NCBI GenBank assembly: GCA_046348545.1
Contig: JAXMEB010000002.1
Location: forward strand, 434,001 to 498,000
Reading direction: 5' to 3'
DNA length: 64,000 nucleotides
Source: JAXMEB01 sp046348545
GTDB taxonomy: Bacteria; Pseudomonadota; Gammaproteobacteria; Berkiellales; Berkiellaceae
The translations under genes and the position numbers were made by a program. This document shows positions 58,448-64,000 of the stretch, piece after piece. Each line of letters begins with the position of its first letter. Within the stretch, counting starts at the first letter, position 1. The notes under the pieces are model-generated. The model was not told where the DNA came from and did not search any database. It was given only the letters and a program-made list of their open reading frames with translations.

Positions 58448-59803
58448 ATGAAACTCAGATTTTTAGGAGGAACTGGAACTGTCACAGGTTCGAAATATCT
58501 GCTCACAACACGTGATGGTAAGGTATTGATTGATTGCGGCTTGTTTCAAGGATACAAAGAGCTGAGGCTAAGAAATTGGGCACACCCTCCATTTGATGCT
58601 AAAAAAATAGATGCCGTATTGTTGACGCATGCTCATATCGATCACAGTGGTTATCTACCATTATTGGTTAAGCAAGGATTCCAAGGGCCTATCTACGCAA
58701 CACACTCAACAATTGATTTGTGCAGTATTTTATTGCCTGATAGCGGGTACCTTCAAGAGGAAGATGCCAGGCGCGCTAATCGATATGGGTATAGTAAACA
58801 TCATCCAGCATTGCCACTCTATACAGAACAAGACGCTCTTAAAGTTTTAAAGCAGTTTAAATTAATAAATTTTGAAACAAAGTATGATGTCACCCGCACT
58901 ATGACAGCCAATTGGTATTCAGCCTCTCATATTTTGGGCGCTTCGTTTATTCGTTGTGAAGTTCATGGCAAAAGTATTTTGTTTACTGGAGATATGGGAA
59001 GGCCAAACGATCCGATACTTTACCCACCGCATCCTATTGTCGCCTCAGATTATCTTGTCGTCGAATCAACCTATGGAGATAAAATTCATCCGAATGAAGA
59101 TCCTAAAATAAAGTTAGCAGAAATCATTCAAAATACTGCAAAACGAGGGGGTACCATTTTAATTCCATCTTTTGCAGTGGGTCGAGCACAACTCATTTTG
59201 TATTATCTTTATCAACTTAAGAAACAAAAGCTGATCCCAGATATTGCAATCTACTTAGATAGCCCACTTGCCATTGAGGCAACAGAGATTTTACACGCGC
59301 ATGTCAGTGAACATAGAATGACGCCTAAGATGTCTGAAGATGTTTGTCGAATTGCAGAGTATGTTCATACGCCGGAAGAATCCAAAGTCATTGAACACAA
59401 TATGATGCCTAAAATTATTATTGCGGCGAGTGGCATGGCAACAGGTGGGCGGGTATTGCACCACTTGAAGTATTACGCGCCTTCTCATCGTAATACGATA
59501 TTATTTACAGGTTACCAGGCCGGGGGGACGCGAGGTGGTCGGATCATGGCTGGAGAGCGAACTGTCAAAATTCATGGGCAAGAAGTTGAAATGAATGCAC
59601 ATGTTGAGTTTTTATCAAATACTTCAGCACATGCTGATTCAAAGGAATTAATGGATTGGCTCTCAATCATAGAAACTCCACCTAAACATGTTTTCATTAC
59701 TCACGGAGAACAGAGTGCTGCCCAAGCATTATCTGAAAAAATAACAGAACGTTTTGGATGGTCTTGTAGCATCCCCAAATATCAAGATGTAGAGACTTTA
59801 TAA
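58448..59803 (+). CDS. MBL-fold beta-CASP ribonuclease-like protein
   Basis: 451 aa. LLTHAHIDHSGYLPLL is the HxHxDH metal site; LFTGDMGRPNDPILYPP carries the Asp; beta-CASP motifs are SFAVGRAQLILYYLYQL, ASGMATGGRVLHHLK and FITHGEQSAAQAL at the C-terminus. It resembles bacterial homologues of CPSF-73-like RNA exonucleases. Followed by the phosphorylase gene after 1 bp. Confidence 0.9.
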   Translation: MKLRFLGGTGTVTGSKYLLTTRDGKVLIDCGLFQGYKELRLRNWAHPPFDAKKIDAVLLTHAHIDHSGYLPLLVKQGFQGPIYATHSTIDLCSILLPDSGYLQEEDARRANRYGYSKHHPALPLYTEQDALKVLKQFKLINFETKYDVTRTMTANWYSASHILGASFIRCEVHGKSILFTGDMGRPNDPILYPPHPIVASDYLVVESTYGDKIHPNEDPKIKLAEIIQNTAKRGGTILIPSFAVGRAQLILYYLYQLKKQKLIPDIAIYLDSPLAIEATEILHAHVSEHRMTPKMSEDVCRIAEYVHTPEESKVIEHNMMPKIIIAASGMATGGRVLHHLKYYAPSHRNTILFTGYQAGGTRGGRIMAGERTVKIHGQEVEMNAHVEFLSNTSAHADSKELMDWLSIIETPPKHVFITHGEQSAAQALSEKITERFGWSCSIPKYQDVETL

Positions 59804-59804
59804 T

Positions 59805-61313
59805 ATGTCCAGTCAACATACTTTAATATTGAAGAAAATTGGGATTGATACCTATAAAGAAGCCGTTATTTATATGCGGGCAGATTGCCCTATCTGTCGA
59901 GCAGAAGGTTTTGCTGTGCACGCGAGAGTGCAAGTGGCCTTTCAAGGCAAGCACATTCTTGCGACGCTCAATATGGTAGAAAATGGGTATTTAGCCGATG
60001 ATGAGGCCGCATTATCAAAATATGCTTTAAAATTGCTTGAAGCTAAAGAAGGGGATACCATATCGCTATCTCATCCGGCGCCTCTTACCTCTTTAAGCCA
60101 TGTTCGTTCTAAGATATATGGACATGAGTTATCTGATAATCAAATCGATGACATCGTTCATGACATTGCCAAAGGTTATTTCACGGAAATTCATGTTGCC
60201 ACCTTTCTCACGGCTTGCGCCGGTGGACGATTAAATCAGCGTGAGATTAATGCATTAACGTCTTCGATGGTGTTGGCGGGTGAAAGACTCAGTTGGCAAG
60301 CTGATAGAGTGGTTGATAAGCATTGTGTGGGGGGGTTACCAGGTAATCGCACTACATTAATCGTGGTTCCGATTGTCACTGCTTTTGGTCTGACCATGCC
60401 CAAAACCTCATCTCGTTCTATCACATCGCCAGCGGGTACAGCAGATGTGATGGAAGTTTTTGCACCTGTGGACTTAAATATCTCAGAAATGCGAAAAGTT
60501 GTTGAGAAAGAGCATGGCTGCATCGTTTGGGGAGGATCGGTTGCTTTAAGTCCAGCTGATGAAATTCTAATTAGTGTGGAGCGAGTGATTGATTTAGACA
60601 GTGAAGGACAGTTGGTTGCTTCGGTATTGTCCAAAAAAATAGCAGCAGGTTCAACTCATATTGTGATTGATATGCCAGTTGGTCCTACCGCAAAAATTCG
60701 TTCAATGGAAAATGCACAGGGCTTGCGTGATATGTTTGTAAATGCTGCACTGGCACTGGGTGTACAGGTGGAAATTATATTTTCAGATGGCTATGCTCCA
60801 GTGGGGAGAGGGATTGGTCCCTGTTTAGAGGCGCAAGATATTTTATCGGTGCTCAAATGCGAGAAAGATGCTCCAAAAGATTTACGAGATAGGGCTTTGA
60901 CTATTGCGGGGCGTATCTTAGAATTTTCACCTAGAGTGATGCCGGGTACTGGGCGACCACTGGCTAAGAAAATATTAGAATCGGGTGAAGCGTGGAAGAA
61001 GTTTCAAAAAATATGCGAGGCGCAAGGTGGTATGCGTGAAATAACGTGTGCAAAATTCTCACATGTTCATCTTGCGTCAAGTTCGGGTAACATTATTAAA
61101 ATCGACAATCGCAATTTAGCACGCTTGGCAAAATTGGCAGGCGCACCCAATGATCAATCTGCGGGCATTTATTTGCATATTCAATTAGGACAAAGTATAC
61201 AAGCTGGAGAACCTTTATTTACACTCTATGCTGAGTACAAAGGTGAACTTGAATATGCCAAGGAAGCGCTTAGCCAGATCCCAGATGTTATTCATATCGA
61301 GAGGTTGACGTGA
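59805..61313 (+). CDS. AMP phosphorylase/thymidine phosphorylase-like enzyme
   Basis: 502 aa. An 80-residue N-terminal domain is followed by the phosphorylase core DKHCVGGLPGNRTTLIVVPI (about 168), ITSPAGTADVMEVFAPV and GMREITCAKFSHVHLAS. The N-terminal extension and KHCVGGLPGN sequence are those of archaeal AMP phosphorylases, not DeoA. Such enzymes cleave AMP or other NMPs with phosphate to base plus ribose-1,5-bisphosphate. In archaea this feeds RuBisCO; here the partner is a PRPP synthetase-like gene that overlaps its stop. Confidence 0.88.
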   Translation: MSSQHTLILKKIGIDTYKEAVIYMRADCPICRAEGFAVHARVQVAFQGKHILATLNMVENGYLADDEAALSKYALKLLEAKEGDTISLSHPAPLTSLSHVRSKIYGHELSDNQIDDIVHDIAKGYFTEIHVATFLTACAGGRLNQREINALTSSMVLAGERLSWQADRVVDKHCVGGLPGNRTTLIVVPIVTAFGLTMPKTSSRSITSPAGTADVMEVFAPVDLNISEMRKVVEKEHGCIVWGGSVALSPADEILISVERVIDLDSEGQLVASVLSKKIAAGSTHIVIDMPVGPTAKIRSMENAQGLRDMFVNAALALGVQVEIIFSDGYAPVGRGIGPCLEAQDILSVLKCEKDAPKDLRDRALTIAGRILEFSPRVMPGTGRPLAKKILESGEAWKKFQKICEAQGGMREITCAKFSHVHLASSSGNIIKIDNRNLARLAKLAGAPNDQSAGIYLHIQLGQSIQAGEPLFTLYAEYKGELEYAKEALSQIPDVIHIERLT

Positions 61314-62203
61314 GTGTTAAAATATGTTCCTTATTTGATAGCCCTGTCTTAAAAGCTCTCGGAGAAGCACAGAATTTAAACATCTGCAAGATATCATATA
61401 AAACTTTTCCAGATGGGGAATCTTATCTGAGATTTGAGGAAGATATCACTGGAGATCATTTAATTTTAATCGATAGTTTAAATACACCTAATCCCAAACT
61501 CTTACCAATGGTTTTTTTCGCTGAAACAGCCAGAAAACTAGGCGCCAGTCAGGTCGGTTTGATTGCCCCTTACTTGGCATATATGCGACAGGATATAGCA
61601 TTCAACCCTGGTGAAAGCGTGACTTCTGTTTATTATGCAGAACTGATCTCGCGATATTTTGACTGGTTGGTCACAGTGGATCCACATCTGCATCGATATC
61701 GTAGTTTGAGTGAAATTTATTCTATAAAGTCTAAAGTCGTATCAGCGACTCAAGCAGTTGCAGATTGGATCAAGACAAATATATCGAATGCCATCTTGAT
61801 TGGGCCGGATTCAGAGAGTGAGCAGTGGGTTTCAAAAATAGCAGAAATAGCCTCGGTTCCTTATGTAATTTTAAAGAAAGAAAGATTAGGCGATAGAGAT
61901 GTTGAAATCACCTTTGACCGAGGCCTAAATAGTCAGGGTAAGACGCCTGTTTTGGTTGATGATATTATTTCAACCGCAACGACAATGGTGGAAACTATCA
62001 AACAGCTGAAAAAAATCAATATAACTGCACCAGTGTGTATTGGGGTCCACGCAGTATTTTCAGAGGATGCTTACGAAAGCTTGATTCACGCGGGCGCTCA
62101 AAAAATAGTGACTTGTAACACCATTGCGCATCATAGCAATCAGATTGATATCACGAATACGCTTATAAAGCCTTATCTAGAAATAGTTCATTCTAAGGCG
62201 TAG
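61310..62203 (+). CDS. prs: Ribose-phosphate pyrophosphokinase-like protein
   Basis: 297 aa, GTG start overlapping the previous TGA. Type I PRT fold; the PRPP-binding loop VLVDDIISTATTM (about 215-227) is intact and YKTFPDGESYLRFEEDI and APYLAYMRQDIAF match Prs. It is shorter than E. coli Prs (315) and closer to the archaeal-type group, so it is probably a second PRPP synthase dedicated to this operon, for example making PRPP from ribose phosphates. The housekeeping prs is expected elsewhere. Confidence 0.85.
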   Translation: MSVKICSLFDSPVLKALGEAQNLNICKISYKTFPDGESYLRFEEDITGDHLILIDSLNTPNPKLLPMVFFAETARKLGASQVGLIAPYLAYMRQDIAFNPGESVTSVYYAELISRYFDWLVTVDPHLHRYRSLSEIYSIKSKVVSATQAVADWIKTNISNAILIGPDSESEQWVSKIAEIASVPYVILKKERLGDRDVEITFDRGLNSQGKTPVLVDDIISTATTMVETIKQLKKINITAPVCIGVHAVFSEDAYESLIHAGAQKIVTCNTIAHHSNQIDITNTLIKPYLEIVHSKA

Positions 62204-63746
62204 TTTCACCTTGTGGCTTTGGCGGACACTGAAAAGAGACATGTGTGCTGCCATCTTCTTTCAATGTTTCAAGCTTCACAGGGAAGCCCCAAAGGGTATA
62301 GACATGTTTGAGCACCTCTTCCGCGGAATTGTCCAGTGGCCTACGATCGCGCTGGGTATAGCGTAGCGTTAAAGAGCGATCACCTCTTAGGTCAACATTA
62401 TAAGCTTGAATATCAGGATCGATATTGCCAATGTTATATTGTTCCGAGAGAGTTTGGCGAATTTGCTGATAGCCTTCATCATTGTGGATTGCGGCGACAA
62501 TCAGATCGTCTTTTTCTTCATCATCCAACAAGCTAAATAATTTTAAGTCTCGAATCAGCTTTGGAGATAAAAACTGAGCGATAAAGCTCTCGTCCTTAAA
62601 GTGACGCATTGCAAAGTCGAGCGTTTCAACCCAGTTGCTGCCAGCAATATCGGGAAACCACTTTCTATCTTCTTCTGTTGGAGACTCACAGATCCGCCTG
62701 ATATCTGTGAAAATAGAGAAACCTAATGTGTAAGGATTAATGCCAGAGTAGTACTTATTATCAAATGCAGGTTGATAAATCACACTGGTATGTGAATGTA
62801 AAAACTCCATCATGAACTGATCATTAATGATCCCATCATCATATAGGTCTTTCATGATGTTATAGTGCCAAAACGTCGCCCACCCTTCATTCATGACTTT
62901 GGTTTGGCGTTGAGGGTAAAAATACTGGGCCATTTTGCGTACGATTCTGACTAATTCGCGTTGCCAAGTTTTGAGCAGCGGAGCATTCTTCTCTATGAAG
63001 TACAGCAGGTTTTCTTGTGGATCTTTAGGAAAACGCTCCTCACCATGGTCATGCTGTTTCTTTTCTGAAACCGGCAGTGTTCGCCACAATTCGTTGACTT
63101 GTGATTGTAAATATTCTTCTCGCTTAGCCTGGCGGATTTTTTCCTCTTGAAGAGAAAGTTTTGCTGGTCGTTTATACCGATCAACGCCATGACTCATTAA
63201 CGCGTGGCAAGCATCTAAGGTTGCTTCTACCTCATCAATGCCATATTTTTCCTCGCATTGAGCAACATAATTCTTTGCAAAGACAAGATAATCAATAATC
63301 GAATCTGCATTTGTCCAAGTGTTAAATAAATAATTCCCTTTAAAGAAAGAGTTATGACCATAGCATGCGTGGGCAATCACTAATGCCTGCATGGTCAGAG
63401 TGTTTTCTTCCATGAGATACGCGATACAAGGATTTGAATTGATGACCAATTCATAAGCGAGGCCCATGTAACCGCGTTTGTAGTTTTTTTCAACGTTGAG
63501 AAATTGCTTACCAAAAGACCAATGGTTATAACCTAAGGGCATGCCGACAGAAGAGTACGCGTCCATCATTTGTTCGGCACTGATGATTTCAATTTGATTC
63601 GGGTAAGTGTCGAGCTTATATTTTGAAGCTATACGCGCAATTTCATGATCGAATAGCTCGAGTAACTCATATGTCCACTCTGAACCAGATTGATCAAGCT
63701 TTTCTTGTAATTCTGTCATTGGCAACTCTTTTAGTAAGGTGTCCAT
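62193..63746 (-). CDS. SpoVR family protein
   Basis: 517 aa. MGLAYELVINSNPCIAYLME, then AHACYGHNSFFKGNYLFNTW and NEGWATFWHYNIMKDLYDDG are the conserved SpoVR blocks. Member of the PrkA-YeaH-SpoVR stress-response set in proteobacteria; in Bacillus SpoVR affects cortex formation. Ends convergently with the prs-like gene (11-bp overlap), and the YeaH gene precedes it in the same operon. Confidence 0.95.
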   Translation of the reverse strand: MDTLLKELPMTELQEKLDQSGSEWTYELLELFDHEIARIASKYKLDTYPNQIEIISAEQMMDAYSSVGMPLGYNHWSFGKQFLNVEKNYKRGYMGLAYELVINSNPCIAYLMEENTLTMQALVIAHACYGHNSFFKGNYLFNTWTNADSIIDYLVFAKNYVAQCEEKYGIDEVEATLDACHALMSHGVDRYKRPAKLSLQEEKIRQAKREEYLQSQVNELWRTLPVSEKKQHDHGEERFPKDPQENLLYFIEKNAPLLKTWQRELVRIVRKMAQYFYPQRQTKVMNEGWATFWHYNIMKDLYDDGIINDQFMMEFLHSHTSVIYQPAFDNKYYSGINPYTLGFSIFTDIRRICESPTEEDRKWFPDIAGSNWVETLDFAMRHFKDESFIAQFLSPKLIRDLKLFSLLDDEEKDDLIVAAIHNDEGYQQIRQTLSEQYNIGNIDPDIQAYNVDLRGDRSLTLRYTQRDRRPLDNSAEEVLKHVYTLWGFPVKLETLKEDGSTHVSFQCPPKPQGETTP

Positions 63747-63747
63747 T

Positions 63748-64000
63748 TTAGGCGATATTCACTTCTCGTTTAAAAAGTTCTCTGAAAACAGGATAAATAT
63801 CCTTCACATTTTCAATATTTTGCATGACAAATTGTGGGCAGTGCTCTTTAATTGTCAAATAAGCTTCCCACAAGCTTTGGTGATGTCTTGGCATGATTTC
63901 AACATACGCAAAATATTGCACAAAAGGCAAAATGTCATTGATCAGAATGTCTCTACATCTTGGTGAGTCATTATTCCAGTTATCGCCATCAGAAGCTTGA
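63748..64000 (-). CDS. yeaH: YeaH/YhbH (DUF444) protein, C-terminal part
   Basis: The frame is open to the right edge of the window. The visible 83 codons, QASDGDNWNNDSPRCRDILI then LPFVQYFAYVEIMPRHHQSL and DIYPVFRELFKREVNIA-stop, match the VWA-like YeaH end. It lies 1 bp upstream of spoVR, as in E. coli-type YeaG-YeaH-YcgB clusters. Confidence 0.92.
   Translation of the reverse strand, partial: QASDGDNWNNDSPRCRDILINDILPFVQYFAYVEIMPRHHQSLWEAYLTIKEHCPQFVMQNIENVKDIYPVFRELFKREVNIA

Overview
The window reads as chromosome of an AT-rich gammaproteobacterium, most likely Legionellales (Legionella/Coxiella-like). The support is the conserved thrS-infC-rpmI-rplT-pheS-pheT-ihfA run, class I PHA synthase, a SpoVR/YeaH stress cluster, an AMP phosphorylase/PRPP synthetase operon, and scattered eukaryotic-like or effector-like proteins (an ankyrin gene, a GNAT-like protein with a nuclear-localisation-like tail). 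The lineage is inferred from gene content; no search was run.

Layout. 1-8.6 kb: tail of a Kdp potassium-uptake operon ending in a KdpD with no kinase domain, an FAD monooxygenase, tRNA-Asn, an aspartate aminotransferase, uvrB and an alpha/beta hydrolase. 8.7-26.8 kb: two integrative elements in tandem behind tRNA-Val(GAC), each beginning with its own integrase and delimited by copies of the tRNA 3' end (8751, 14943, 26660, and a partial copy at 26805). Island 1 carries a CoiA-like zinc protein, a DUF4238 protein and a HigBA-Phd toxin-antitoxin cluster. Island 2 is a P4-like satellite (AlpA, Toprim primase, DUF927 helicase). Its cargo is a GG-leader peptide with a putative immunity protein, and a second GG-leader peptide followed by an M61-like metallopeptidase and a SIR2-like protein. 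An IS256 element has cut into a Doc-type toxin gene on it.

26.9-33.2 kb: accessory genes (DnaQ-like exonuclease, GyrI-like protein, serine hydrolase, retropepsin-like protease, unknowns). 33.3-34.6 kb: an IS481 element. 34.6-38.3 kb: a decayed island bounded by a duplicated 3' half of tRNA-Arg(TCG), with AbiEi, a truncated AbiEii, an ankyrin gene broken by one in-frame stop, an S24 repressor and a cupin. A third GG-leader peptide follows. 39.5-46.5 kb: translation operon with infC starting at ATT, a PheT lacking its tRNA-binding OB-fold domain, then ihfA and tRNA-Pro.

46.5-53.8 kb: IS remnants, a streptomycin-kinase-like phosphotransferase, effector-like proteins, a membrane-TPR protein and a Tus-like replication-terminus protein. 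53.8-64 kb: phaC, DUF2797, a sodium:alanine symporter, a beta-CASP nuclease/AMP phosphorylase/PRPP synthetase operon, spoVR and the end of yeaH.

The best candidate for an undescribed system is the island-2 cargo at 23.6-26.5 kb (GG-leader peptide, hairpin, secreted M61 peptidase, SIR2-like protein), with the peptide/immunity pair beside it and a third GG-leader peptide at 38.5 kb. Its function is not established here.
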